Origin: Burhinus oedicnemus
Taxonomy: Eukaryota; Chordata; Aves; Charadriiformes; Burhinidae
Assembly: GCA_008921705.1 (NCBI GenBank)
Contig: VFFE01006813.1
Span: forward strand, 412,416 to 476,415
Direction: 5' to 3'
DNA length: 64,000 bases
Numbering within the stretch: position 1 is the first letter of the stretch; every line of letters starts with the position of its first letter. The notes under the pieces were generated by a model. The model did not search any database. It was not told the origin of the DNA and was given only the letters and a program-made list of their open reading frames with translations. The position numbers were made by a program, and so were the translations under genes. Of the stretch, positions 1 to 12,190 are shown piece after piece.

Positions 1-3000
1 TACTTAAAAGCGATTAAAAAGGCTACGTTAACACCCTTGTTACAGATTAAACAATGCATGTTTCAGTTTAGCTTAAACTGAACTGGCATTGATTTATAGC
101 AGTTAAAAAATCAAACTGCTTATACCAAAACAAGAATGTTCATGAAGAGGCTAACTGGTTTTAAAGCAATTTAATTTATTTTCCTACAACTTTCTCTAGA
201 TATGGCCTCACATGAGCTGTACAAACAAACTGTAGCAGAGCAAGTTAAGTTACAAACTTGCAGCATATCGGCTTCTCCAGAACAAGTGTGAAATTACACA
301 ATACCACCGATTGATCTCCTGCACAGGCTTCTCAGACCATCAAAAAAACCAAACAAACCAAGAAGAGCTGTATGCTTCCCTAATGGGTTTGTCTATATAG
401 GGTCAATTTCCTCATCTACATCCTTTCTAAAACACACAAAGCAAAATTCTGAACAAGATTAATGTTACAAGAGGCAATGTTACCATTATCCCACCAGTTT
501 AGAACCTTGCTGCACTTTCTCTACCTTACACAAGTATAACAACAGTTTTAAAATTCTAGTTCGTGACTTTGCTACTGCAGAAACACTGCACTGAACTAAC
601 AAAGAAACTTGTCTCAATCCAAATAACAGAAGTCCAGAAAGATTAATTTTAGCAGATCTGTAATACAGCCAGCTCTTGTACTAAGCATTTATGATCTTTT
701 TACTTTCTATGCAAAACTGCATATTCAACTAGTATAAAGTTCTACCACTAATTCATAGATTAGGTTGGGAATACAACAAAGCAAGATGGCTTATAGGCAA
801 GTCCCAAGATTTTCTTACAACCCACATCACTTCTTCACTGAAAAGAATATATACCTGTAAGGGCTTGGCATGGGTGGTTGTTATTCTTGCTCTTAGAGCA
901 GTGCTGGCATGTGTTCCGTCAACATACATGTCAAATTTAATGAACCAATTAAAGCAAATCAGTATTTGGTTAAATAAATATAAATTCCATTATTATTATT
1001 CAATTAATTCAACCTCTCAAGTTTTATCTTTACTATGGCCATTTAGATCACTGTCACTGGTGTTTAAAACACTACGAGTCCTACTGTGTACAGACCAGTA
1101 ACTTCCACACAATGACAGCTTGGGCCAACCTAAAGTAGCATTGTGGTGATCCTGTCTTTGTCTTCCAGACCACTCTCCTTTCAATCACTACTAGAGCTTG
1201 CCTATGAGCTGGTTCAGGGAGTTGTATCGACAGTAAACTCACTCAGTATAAAAACACGAGTCTTCTGCCAGGTTAGTTTGCTTTGAATTGACCAATTTGA
1301 ATTGATCAGAGCCCACAAAGCAAGGGGAGCTGCAAGATCACATGGCTGAGAAGGCTGGGAGATGAAAGACTGACCCTTTCAATACCCATGAGGTATTAAA
1401 TCAGCTCACTGTCCTGGGAAACTTCATCTTAACCTTACCAAAAAAAAAAACTAAAAAGTTCCCTGTGGGCTTAATTCATTGAAATGGTACACCTTGAGGT
1501 CAGACCAGCACTAGAACTAGACTAGTAACGGAATCACAACTTTCTGTATGCACCATACACCTGTTTCTGGGCTGAGTAAAGCAACAGCACTAAAATGCAG
1601 ACATCTACATAGATATCAGACTCATAAATGACTTTTAGACATTGATTATGTCAGAGTGACATAAGTAATAGTTTAGTTCACTTGGTGCATGTGAAATTCT
1701 TATTAGTACTAATATGTGGGCCAAAGTCTTTCTACGAAGAAATGAAGGTGAGATTTCATGGGCAGCTAAATGCATTTAATAACCTGCTTTGTCTCTTATA
1801 CCGAGTTCTTACACTGTTTTCACAAACTGGTCACAACAGCAGAAAAATGTTTCAGTTTTTAAGCTGGTTAGAAAGTTCAAATGGCTGGGATCTGACAAGC
1901 ACCACAAAGGAAGTAAACAGTGGGAATACAAAGCTGGGAGCTTACCCCATTCAGAAGCAATCATTAAAGAAAACAAAAAATAGTTTTCTTTCTGTTGGCT
2001 TAGAAAACTGAAACATAGAGATAAGTAAACATCAAGAGCAGTCCAATGATGGACTGACATGCAAGACTAGAAGCAGAGAAGGGAGAAAAGGACAGGGAGA
2101 AGGAACAAAAGGAGTAACTGAATCTCTTCCAAGCTGTTAGATCACATGTACTACCTCATTTAACCATACCATGAGAACCGAAACAAAAAATTTACTGTCT
2201 GTTAGCACAAATAAGACCTAAATGCAATTTTATAAACGTTATAAGGAATGCAGATGATCTGTGTCATGCTTTCAAGACAATTACATCTGCACATTCAGAG
2301 TTAGCTAGACTTATGACCCCTGTAGTAGAAATGTGATGAGTAAGTGGGTATGTGCCAGAATTTAGAAAGGAGGGTAGTAACCATTGCTGCCATTTTACAG
2401 AAATGGCTTTCAAGTAAACTGAGCTGCAAAGTCAGCTGTAAATACAAAAGGAGACGTGCAGGCAGCTAGCAGCCAATTACAATGAAGCAGAGAAAACAAT
2501 TCTGTGCACGTATTCTGATTGAAGAGCACTTCTGTCCCCACACTCCACATGACAGTGGGAATATTGACACTGATATAGATAATTACATATTTGGCTTTCC
2601 TTACACCAAGAGATAACATCATTTGCCTGTAGTAACTCATTCACAGGGAAAACTCCAGAAACCAGGAGGACAGAAATTCTCAGTTACCTGCAATTCCACC
2701 ACTAAGTTTAATTCATGTCAGGGTAATAGGGATACATAAATGTCCATGAAATACATACTGCTCAGGGGACTGATTTTGGTGGAAACAGAAATATTACTAT
2801 GTTTATTCTTAGGAAATTAGTATTCATTACTGTAGGAAATACTACCTTATGATTATTATTACTACTACTACTACTTTCTCCTACATTGCAAATCTAAATG
2901 TACTCTAAAGGAAGCCATGGTAAGTGAGATGATACTAGAGGCTGATGTTTTTTCACTATTTAATCTTAGTTATTCATACACCAGAAATAACAAGGGGGGG

Positions 3001-3195
3001 GAGAGGTGTGACATATAATGAAAACCATGCAAAAATTAAAACACTTTCTAACATACAATAGTCATTGTAAAAAATATAGTAAGTCTTGAGTCTTCACTCA
3101 AGAGCAACGTCATGGTAGATTACACAGTTTCACTATCCTGGTTTACAAATACTCATATGTTGTAGAACATAGATGAAATATTCATTCTTACTCAC
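1..3195 (-). other. ZMYND8: ZMYND8 intron (partial)
   Basis: This is intron downstream of the second visible ZMYND8 coding exon, starting with the donor gtgag (reverse complement of 3191-3195). The next expected coding segment, which begins D-P-G-S-A-E in the human protein, was not found, so it should lie left of the window. The DNA is AT-rich and holds only short low-complexity tracts, such as a TAC/TTA run near 2845-2876. The 109-codon ORF at 1682-2011 and the ORF at 2410-2640 resemble nothing I know and read as chance. Confidence 0.8.
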
Positions 3196-3266
3196 CTTTG
3201 GATCGAGTGGAGATATCCATCCCCTCCACCACCTCCTGCTCTGCCTTTATTTCCTCTTCAGCCAAG
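3196..3266 (-). CDS. ZMYND8: ZMYND8 coding exon (M-D-I-S-T-R-S-K exon)
   Basis: On the minus strand this 71-nt exon has an acceptor ending gaatcctgcag and a donor gtgagtaag. In phase with the upstream start exon (14 nt, ending AG) it reads S-L-A-E-E-E-I-K-A-E-Q-E-V-V-E-G and then M-D-I-S-T-R-S-K, with one base left for the next codon. This matches the N-terminus of ZMYND8 (also PRKCBP1, RACK7), a nuclear chromatin reader. Its PHD, bromo, PWWP and MYND modules bind modified histones and recruit repressor complexes at enhancers and DNA breaks; all of these lie in exons left of the window. The internal Met of M-D-I-S-T-R is the start of shorter human isoforms, so transcripts entering from another 5' exon could start here. 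I place human K at the third position of the E-I-K-T-E-Q stretch; the bird has A instead of T, a minor change. Confidence 0.93.
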
Positions 3267-3584
3267 CTGCAGGATTCAAAAAGGTGAATTAGAAGAGTTA
3301 TATTCCCATGTCTAACTTCATGTATAGAAGTTCAACATAACACTGTCAAATACAACTATATTAAAATTTCTGATGAAATGAAATGAAATGTTTGCTGTTT
3401 GCCAGACAACAGCTGTTTGACCAAAACATGTAGAGAAACAATCCAGGTACAAGTGTATGCTGTGTGTTACCAATGACAATGGTAACATTTTCATACTAAT
3501 GACAGTCTTGTAACATATTCTGAAGATTATAGCACTGTATGTATAAATTGTATGTGACAGACAAACAGGAATTCTATTCCTTGT

Positions 3585-4152
3585 GGCTCCTAACTGTGCC
3601 CCTGTACTCAGCGCTGGTGAGGCCACAGCTTGAGTACTGTGTTCAGTTTTGGGCGTCACAGTATAGGAGGAACACTGAGGTGCTGGAGCGTGTCCAGAGA
3701 AGGGCAACAAAGCTGGTGAGGGGTTTGGAGAACATGTCTTCTGAGGAGCAGCTGAGGGACTTAGGATTGTTTAGGCTGGAGAAGAGAAGGTTGAGGGGAG
3801 ACCTTATTGCTCTCTACAACTACCTGAAAGGAGGTTGTAGTGAGATGGGCACTGGTCTGTTCTCCCAAGTAACTAGCGATAGGACAAGAGGAAACAGGTT
3901 CAAGTTGCGCCAGGGGAGGTTTAGGTTGGACATGAGGAAAAAAATTTTCACTGAAAGAGTTATCAAACATTGGAACAGGCTGCCCAGGGAGGTGGTTGAG
4001 TCACCATCCCTAGATGTGTTTAAAAGTCGTGTAGATGTGGTGCTTAGAGACACGGTTTAGTGGCAGACCTGGTAGAGTAGGGTCAATGGTTGGACTAGAT
4101 GATCTTAAAGGTCTTTTCCAACCTAAATGGTTCTATGATTCTGTGATAATCT
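3585..4152 (+). mobile_element. CR1 LINE, 3' end fragment
   Basis: The fragment is in sense on the plus strand and opposite to ZMYND8. It encodes the C-terminal part of CR1 reverse transcriptase. [14 protein letters not shown] is followed by the R-V-Q-R-R-A-T-K motif, [11 protein letters not shown] and [10 protein letters not shown], then the family stop near 4060. A short 3' UTR follows (ttggactagatgatcttaaaggtcttttccaacct) and ends in the imperfect octamer repeat ttctatgattctgtgat. The open frame runs uninterrupted for about 150 codons, so the copy is fairly young or little decayed. The 5' end is truncated, as is usual for CR1. Confidence 0.95.
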
Positions 4153-7100
4153 AAGGCCTCTATAAACTGTGTGGACAGATGCCTGCTAACATTTAAACAC
4201 TCACCAGCATCAGTGAACAGACTAGCTGAAATAACAGTTAGCAACACAGAACAGTTTGCAAAATTAGAAGGTAACATGCAATTTTAAAAACTATTAAATA
4301 GATAACTTTAAGGATTTTGAAACTAGACTATATAACAGAAAACTGAATATTTATAATTTATTGGCAATACAATTCCACCAATTATTAACTATAACAAAGA
4401 GTAAACAGAACAGAGTTGTTACTATCATTTAACAATTCAATCTTACACAGACAGTTCTAATTCACTCCAGGGAGAACTAAATGGTTAAGTGGATGACAAA
4501 TTATATTTGACTTCCTGATATTCTACTTTCTTATAGTAATGCCATTCAAGAAAATAACTCAAGGAATTTGGCTGGTTAAGTCAGTTTGGAGAAGGAAGGT
4601 GGAAGCAAGAGGAAAAAAAAGAACTAGAATGAACATTGTGTTACACACCATTTTTGGAGATCTGACTATTGTAGATGAAAGATAAAAGAAAACATGATGT
4701 TGAAGCAAGCCCAAATTCAAAATGATAGACAAATAAGGTTATGGTGCCTGTAGCAGGTATCACAGCTGTCCATTAATATCATCAGAGCACAACAGCAAAG
4801 CAGGACGTAGATATTTTCCTCTGTAGTGAGAGCTTACTGTCTAGTCTCTTAATCTAAGTCGTTGCTGATACCAGTTTACACTGATATGGCAGACTGTGAC
4901 CTACTGCTGCGATGGAGTGGACTGAGATTCCATTCAGCCATCCCAGCTCTGGGGACAGTTATTTCTACCACAGAGGCCAAGAGACCTTTGCTTTAGCAAC
5001 TATGGTTAAATCTGCCCAAGGCAGCTAATCAGAGCTCGGAAACAACACTGAGGACTTGGTTACATTTATATCAGAGAAACTCTTCAGCTTGACAAACAGT
5101 TTACATTAGCTGGAGTTTTGTTACTGGTATAAGTTAAAACAGCTTCTTAAACAAAGTAAAACTTACCAGTGGAAGGACTTTCTAGTCTGGTATTTGTCAA
5201 AACTACTTTTAATCAACTATCAGCTACCAAGGGGTTGGGTTGCAATTCCTTACACACTTCTAAACAGGACAGTTATGTCAGCAAAAATTTTAAATAAAAA
5301 TTAACCAAGCTCAGTGTATGGAAGACCCAAAAGTTCAGAAGATCCATGAACTCCAGAAATCATTATTCTTTGTCATTTGAATATAGCAATAATGTACAAA
5401 TTAAGCTCTTTAAAGTCATAAAACACCGAAGTGAAGTTCTATTCTACCAGCATCCAGTCTCCCAGCTTGTGGACTATGCTGATAATTTCAGTAGCAAGGA
5501 AAGGCACCCATGTGACCAGAATTATGGTAAATGTGTAGCACAGTTGATCATAGCACAATGCTTCTCAGATTTATTTTACATAGGCAGATTAGAGGCATAA
5601 CATAGCTGACTGTACTACAATGCTCACCGATTTACTATGCATGGGCAGATCAATTATACTGCACATTTGTTACACCCTTTCCCAGAGGGCCTCCAGCAAA
5701 GAGGAGCTGGCAGTGTGTTGCAGACATCAAAATATTTCATGCACCACTGGCCTCTGCCCATTCTCTTTCCTAAGCAATGGAAAGGGATGGGCTCACCAGA
5801 TGGGTTCATCGTTCTCTTCCCATGTTGCATTGATTTTTTTCTTCCCCTCCCCCCTTATAAAATCCTATTTCAATATCACCAAACTGTAACAAAAATCCAT
5901 ATTTTTAAAACACCATGTATATATGATTAATAATGCACGCAGGTAAATATGTAACAATACACACTAATTCTGTCAAGAATGAAGTAATTTGGCAGTACAC
6001 GTTACCTGGTTTTAAAATACAGATCCAGTTTCAGCCACAGACTAGGACATACAAGTCTTTATGAGACTCAGGTCGAAGTCATAAGATCATTTTACACAGG
6101 TTGCTACTAAAAGGAATGGTTTTCCCAATCCCTAACCTCATGTTCACATTTGTTTTAACTGAATCAGTTCTGCAATCTAGCTCACTGTGCAGCTGGATGT
6201 GCAGAAAAGAGGAAATGGGAGTGTACCACATCTGGGGAAGGGGGGAAAAGGGTAATATCCTTCTAGCAGCAGCTCACATACATTAGTTACATTAAAGCAA
6301 TCATAACATTCCAGACTCATCCAAATCTATCGGATACCTTTTTGTTCAAATCACAACCTCAGGGGAACATGATACAACAAGATACAGTAGTTGTCAGTAT
6401 TAAAAGACAGAGTTGAGAAATAGGCATGATATATCAATACAGCAACACAGGAGCAGGAACTGTTCCTACATCCCTGACCAAAGCAGCAGAGGGAGTCAGA
6501 GCTGAGTGAAGATGCTCTGCACCTGTGGGCCCAAACCTCACACTGCGGGGGCGTTACAGGTCAGGACTCCTACATATTAGTTACAGCATACGAGGTTTCT
6601 TCAGTCTAAATCTGTCTCTCCCCATCTAATGAGTTTAATGTAGGAAATTCAGCCAGTTTCCTCCAATACTTTTTTGAGTGTTCTTTCAACAGATCTATAG
6701 AGACAAGAAAAACATTCTTCATAAGTAGTTCCAAGATGAACAAAGTATCTCGACTTGACACATCTTTGATACATCACATAAAAGATGCCTGAAGACAGCT
6801 TTCCCAAAGATTTGAAGCATAAATGAACAGTCAAAAATGCATTCACCACTTGACACAAAGGTTCTTCATTTTTCTTAGCAACAGAGGTGCATATATCCTA
6901 TACACACATATGCATGCTCTGTGTCACCCACAACTAAAACAAAATTCAGCAATTACCTACTATACTATGAAAACTGAGCCTTGGAGGAACAGATTGCATC
7001 TCCATCTCTGCTATAATTAATCTTGCTCAATCTTTTAAGGGCACAAACATTTAAGTATGTTAAAAAAATCACCGAGACTGTTCTGAAAAAAAAAAAAATG

Positions 7101-8720
7101 TTGGAGGGGGAACAGTTAAATAAGCGTATTAGACATGGCTATAAAAGACACTTAAAATTCACAGCTCTTCAGAAGCATCTCCCATTGTTTTATTTGTTGT
7201 AATGTTGCTTGCACAACATGACATTGTTTGAATGGTGGCAGTGATGATTGTAGTGGTAATCTTTAAGACTCAAGTTTGTAAATACATGCTAGCAATTCAC
7301 AGCAAGTTTACAGAAACTTTTCTAAAGCTGACAGATCTTTTCACTTTTGCACCTTCCATTAATATAAGCAATATTCTGAAAAGGCTTTATAAAGCACAAA
7401 CTTCCAAATGCAGAAATTTCATTGGCAAAATATTTCAAATTAAATAATTCAAGAAAAACAGGTCCTTAATGACAGGTACCTTACTATTACCCACAACAAA
7501 ATTAAAAGAAAATTAAAACCAGCAGCAAAATAATTATAAACAAGCATCTAGTTCTATGAAAACAATAACTGTGTGATCAAGTAGACTATTCTAGAGAGCT
7601 TTATTTTGAGAATTAATTTTTGCAGGGCTTAGAGCTGTTATTTCAGATAGCATGCATTGCTATCATGCATGTGTACTATGAATGTGATGCTCTGAGGTTG
7701 CAGATCAGAAATGATACTGGTATACACTCAATTAAGTACCTAGATACAATAAATACCATATGTCATAATGAAAGCTACTCTTATTTCCTCATTAAGATGA
7801 ATGAACACAGAGGAACATATTTTAAAAACACAAGTGAAATCTGAGCTTTGCCAGCTTCACTGTCAATTGACTAGAACCCCAATTAATCATTTAAAACTTC
7901 CCTACTTGTATTGACAAAACTTACAAAAAAAAAAAAGAGAAGAAATTGTTTTCTAAAATGTTAAACTAATTTGTTTCATTCAAATTATTTTAACATGCTT
8001 GCAGGAGGGGAGAAGGGGTGGAGGTTATTCCTTTGGGGATAGTTGAGGGCAGAAAAAAAAAAGGATTGCAAACATACAAGATTCATTGATATTTAGGTAA
8101 AAATGCAAAAAGAACTTAGCTGCCTAATTTTTAAATATGTTCTCTATTAAACTGAAGGGAGGGTGGGGTTTTTAATATGAAATTCAGCTTTTCAAATTTC
8201 AGACCAGTAAATAAAATACTGACTTTTCTACTTAGGAAAATCATTCCTATACTAGTAGTAGTACGTACCTGAAAAAATGTACATATACAGAAATATCTAA
8301 AGCTGCTCTAACCTATATTAACTACAGAGAGCAATTAAAAGTTGCAGATGAACTACTGCACCTTGACATTTAACCAAGAAAAACTGACAGATATGGAAAA
8401 CCACTCGAAACAGCTAATGCCCACATACACAACCTAGATCTACATTAGGGAATAAACACATTAATTTAAAAACAAGAACTATATATTTATGGAATTAATT
8501 TTTCCTTTTAATTAATAGAAAACAAAACAAAAAAACCCCTGATTTAAGACTACAAGCACTAAAACTGAATTTCACCCTTAAGATAATTCCTGCCTCTCCT
8601 ATATCACATTTGTGAGTAGCAATTCTAAATAATGATTTCAAAAAACTGCATTCAATAAAAATTTGAAAAAATATTTGCATGCCATTGCTGAATAAATAGC
8701 AGCTTTGTATAAGCACTCAC

Positions 8721-8817
8721 CTATAACAGTCTCTTACTCATCGGTAGCTATGCTATTTATGCAGGATTCTTAAAATGGCGTCTGACAGCACTGCACTGCC
8801 TCATTCCTGTACTGTAG
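8721..8817 (-). other. Candidate alternative 5' exon of ZMYND8
   Basis: On the minus strand a plausible acceptor (ctaccattttag) and a strong donor (gtgagtgct) enclose 97 nt. It has no long frame joined to the next exon, so it could only be a 5' UTR or poison exon. It contains a CGCCATTTT motif, which fits YY1. The support is splice-site shape only. Confidence 0.2.
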
Positions 8818-10077
8818 CTAAAATGGTAGCAGTTTATTCAATAACAGTATTTCTTGTTTAAACAGCAGTACTATATTCAAAGCAAGCATCTAAGTATCAG
8901 AAATGGTGAAGTATGATAAAAGGATACCTGACATCCAAATGTTTAACTAAAAAGGCACAAGATAGGGAGTTTTGTGAAGTCACAGGTTACTAAGGAAATC
9001 ACTCAATTTTAGATTCATTCCCCAGTTTGAGCGTCTCATATTTTACGTTTCCTTTTACAGAATTCCCTGCAAAATGCTCAACTTGTATTAAGCAATTAAC
9101 ATACACAAAATGCTTGTTATCTACATACAGCAATGTTTAAGCTAGTTACCTCTGACAGCAAGCAAATATATATATATATTTAATTTAAAGAACATTTAGG
9201 TTCTTTTTAAAACCTTACTCTTATTCAGTGTGCATTCAAAATAGCTCCACAAAAGAGAAAATGAGGGGAGGGAGATCCTTGCTGTCATAGCGTCTTTTTT
9301 AAGACTATAAATTATAGAGCTGAGGCCCAACCAAGGCAACCAGAACAGCTATAGATTTCAGATGCTAAAAACATAATTTAAGAACAATCATATTAGAAAG
9401 TAAAGGTTTATACTGGCTAAATTAAGGATGTTAACATCCTGCTACAGCATGGTTTTAATCTCACAGTATGAAACAGATGCTATGACAATTGGCAATAAAG
9501 GGTTAACATAAGCATGACAGACAACTATCAAAATCAATAAAACAGTTCCTATGTAGCTATTTCTAAATTAGACTTTAACCCATGAATACAAGACATGTTT
9601 ATTAATAGATATATCTAAAATACTTTCTAAATAAAATTTAAAGGGCCAAGCTTGATGGCCTACTACGACAGTTTTCAGTCTGTGGTTTGCAGACCTCTCA
9701 AAGCCAGTGTACTACTACTAAGGGGTTTGCAGACAATAACTAAATCAAACCTAGTCTAACAGGCTTAAATTCACTATAATGGGATTCCTGCATCCAGGAA
9801 AAAATATTAGGGATCCACAAATAACAAAATATGAAAATTGCTGTCTACTACATTCCACATGGACAAAGGTTATGATCAACTTCCAAGATATTTAGGAGAT
9901 TCAAATTAATACCCTGAATTCCAGACAGAGAAGAGGAGAGCTTTTACTGAGATTTATCAACCTTTAATCAATTATGCTGGAGTGGCACCATTACTATAGA
10001 AAACTGACCATGACCTATCACTTTTCAGATCCACATGGCCAATACACTAGAAAACAAAGCAAAAAAAAAAAAAAAAA

Positions 10078-10097
10078 NNNNNNNNNNNNNNNNNNNN
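10078..10097. other. Assembly gap (20 N)
   Basis: Twenty N follow an A homopolymer in a ZMYND8 intron. The length looks like a placeholder and is probably not measured. Confidence 0.99.
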
Positions 10098-12001
10098 GCT
10101 GTTAAGCAAAGTGAGATATTCAAAGTAAGATACTCATACTGGCAAACAAGTAACCACAGGTAAATTGCTACATTACAGAATGTTATCAAATACATGGCAA
10201 CCTTCTACAAAAGTTAGCATGTAACTGTGCCTCTGTGCAGATATTTGCAAAGCTATCTTAGCTCTATGTTCTTTCCTAAAATCATGAATGTGTATGGACT
10301 GTTAAAACTAGTGCAAAAATTATCCTAAAAGCACAAAAGAGCATCCTTCCTCTGCTTTTGTAACAATATTGGTGATCACTGAAAAACAGCTTGGTAAAAC
10401 AAGCATGCAAGTGCTACAATTAAAATCTTAAAGGACGTAAAATGTTCTAAAATTAGTTATAAATCAAGCAAGTTTGTCTGAGATTATACTTTGTATAGTA
10501 TCAGAAACATATGCTCATTAAGCATTATTTACTTTACTTCATAAGGTCACTTCATTGCTGAGTACTAGCACTTTCATCACACCTCAAAAGCCTAAGGAAC
10601 AACGAAAATACGCTTTACCCTACAAACATGGTAATTAACGATCTATGAACAAACAGCAAGTAGAATATTTTTCACTGGCCTGAGGTAAACAGGAAGTATA
10701 AGGTTCAAACTTTAGAGGCAAATTATCAAAAAAATAGTGCATTCAAATTGGAACAGTTTACACGTACAAGTCCCTTAAAATGGACGCTAAGCAAATCTGA
10801 TTTTTTATAAGACTAACCACTAACATTACTTCATCTACTAGACTAACTGACCTAGTAAAAACAAAATGTTTGGAAAACTATTAAAAATGTTCAGAGAGTA
10901 GCATGCTGCTTACTTACCAACTGTTCAAGCACCCATCTCTTTTTTCCAGTTAGGAAGATACAACAGGCTGGCAGATTTGGGAATTGATCAAAAAGGAATT
11001 TCTTGAAATAATTACGTAGCATTAAACCAAAAGTTTAAAAAAAAAAAAGGGGGGGGGGGAACCAAGAACGAACAACATGTACTACTGTCATGAACCACAC
11101 ATGATTTTATATCCTCTGGACTCCACAACACAGAACTGTGGCTGATACAGTGTAAAACAAAAAGGCACAGATAAAAGGTACATTAGTTTATTTGAACTAT
11201 GCAAAACAAGAAATCTAACAGTTCAAAAACATTTTCCATAAAGAATCAGATTTGTAAACAGATATACTGCTGCATTTTATTGAGCAGCAACCCATTTCCA
11301 AAATCTGCAGCATAAAAACTCCCTTTTAAAGGAACAAAATATTAACCATACATTGTCCCTCAGAAAGAGAAACACGTTGGATTAATTACTCCTGCAAGAA
11401 AAAAGGTTCAATAATCATTTTAAGTTAAGATAAACTGCATAAAAAACATGATGCAACAGCACACCACCACCTAGGCCCAATATCTACAATCTGCCATTAG
11501 CACTTTTTGCTGATGTCTAGGTTTTTAAAAATCCCATATTTTCTCAGAGATAACTTATCTTAGCTATTCCATTCACTGTTTAGAAAGGTAAACTTGCCTG
11601 TTCTTCTGTCTGCCATTATCCCTGCTTGACTCCCTGTAGGGCAGTTAAATGCATCTGCTCCCTAGCTTCCATTTTCTCTTCAGCAGGCATGTGACACAAC
11701 AGACAATAGTGCTGGCAAACTGCTCAGAGAGAGAAAGCTTCTTTGGAATACCAGGATCTTGATAAACTCTAAAAACACCATCCTCCTGTGAAGAAGTAGG
11801 TATGCCAAGGCTTTGCCAGTCTGCAAAATAAAGCTGTGGCTAATGGCTACTAACCATGTGACCCAAGAAAGCAAATTTAAACAGTTCCAACTTAATAAAG
11901 TGCTGTGGTGTGAGTTTTGCACAACAAATCACAGAGAATCACACTCTCAACCCACAACTCATAGGCCTTAGAGAAAAAAAAATGTAAAAAGTAAGGCTTA
12001 C

Positions 12002-12015
12002 CTCTGTGGATGCAT
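12002..12015 (-). CDS. ZMYND8: ZMYND8 start-codon exon (M-H-P-Q-S), coding part
   Basis: On the minus strand ATGCATCCACAGAG is followed directly by the donor gtaagcctt. It encodes M-H-P-Q and the first two bases of S; the codon is completed by C at the start of the exon at 3196-3266, giving M-H-P-Q-S-L-A-E-E-E. This is the N-terminus of the longer human ZMYND8 isoform, and the join keeps phase exactly. The 5' UTR runs upstream (higher coordinates). I see no convincing acceptor close by, so this may be a true first exon served by the CCAAT-containing region at 12.13-12.18 kb, not an internal exon spliced from the CpG island. Confidence 0.9.
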
Positions 12016-12099
12016 TGTTAACACAGTGTTATGTCAATACTTATAAAACATGGAGGACAGGCTCTCAGTACTCAGGCAGAAAGGGCTTGGCACTTCAGC

Positions 12100-12190
12100 T
12101 TGATGATCTGTCTTCCTAATAAAAGCTAATCCCGGATTGGCTACTTTGGTAAATCTGAATGTAAAGCTTCAGGGGATTGGCTGAAACACT
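12100..12190 (-). promoter_or_regulatory. ZMYND8: Tandem CCAAT boxes, likely internal ZMYND8 promoter
   Basis: The nonamer GGATTGGCT occurs at 12134-12142 and again at 12174-12182. On the minus strand these are two AGCCAATCC boxes 40 bp apart, about 120-165 bp upstream of the ZMYND8 ATG at 12015. Paired NF-Y boxes at this spacing are typical of TATA-less promoters. I see no clear TATA box. The transcription start would be near 12040-12090. Confidence 0.45.

Larger units (their letters stand above)
3267..12001 (-). other. ZMYND8: ZMYND8 intron between start exon and second coding exon
   Basis: This is an 8.7-kb intron bounded by donor gtaagcc next to 12002 and the acceptor at 3267-3268. It carries a sense-plus CR1 fragment at about 3585-4150, a 20-N gap at 10078-10097 after a poly-A run, and a G-homopolymer near 11050. 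A possible alternative exon (8721-8817) is described separately. Otherwise I see AT-rich sequence with no recognisable gene. Confidence 0.85.

Noticed and set aside
10918..10970. Strong minus-strand donor gtaagtaag at about 10918
   Set aside because: No convincing acceptor lies within a normal exon length.
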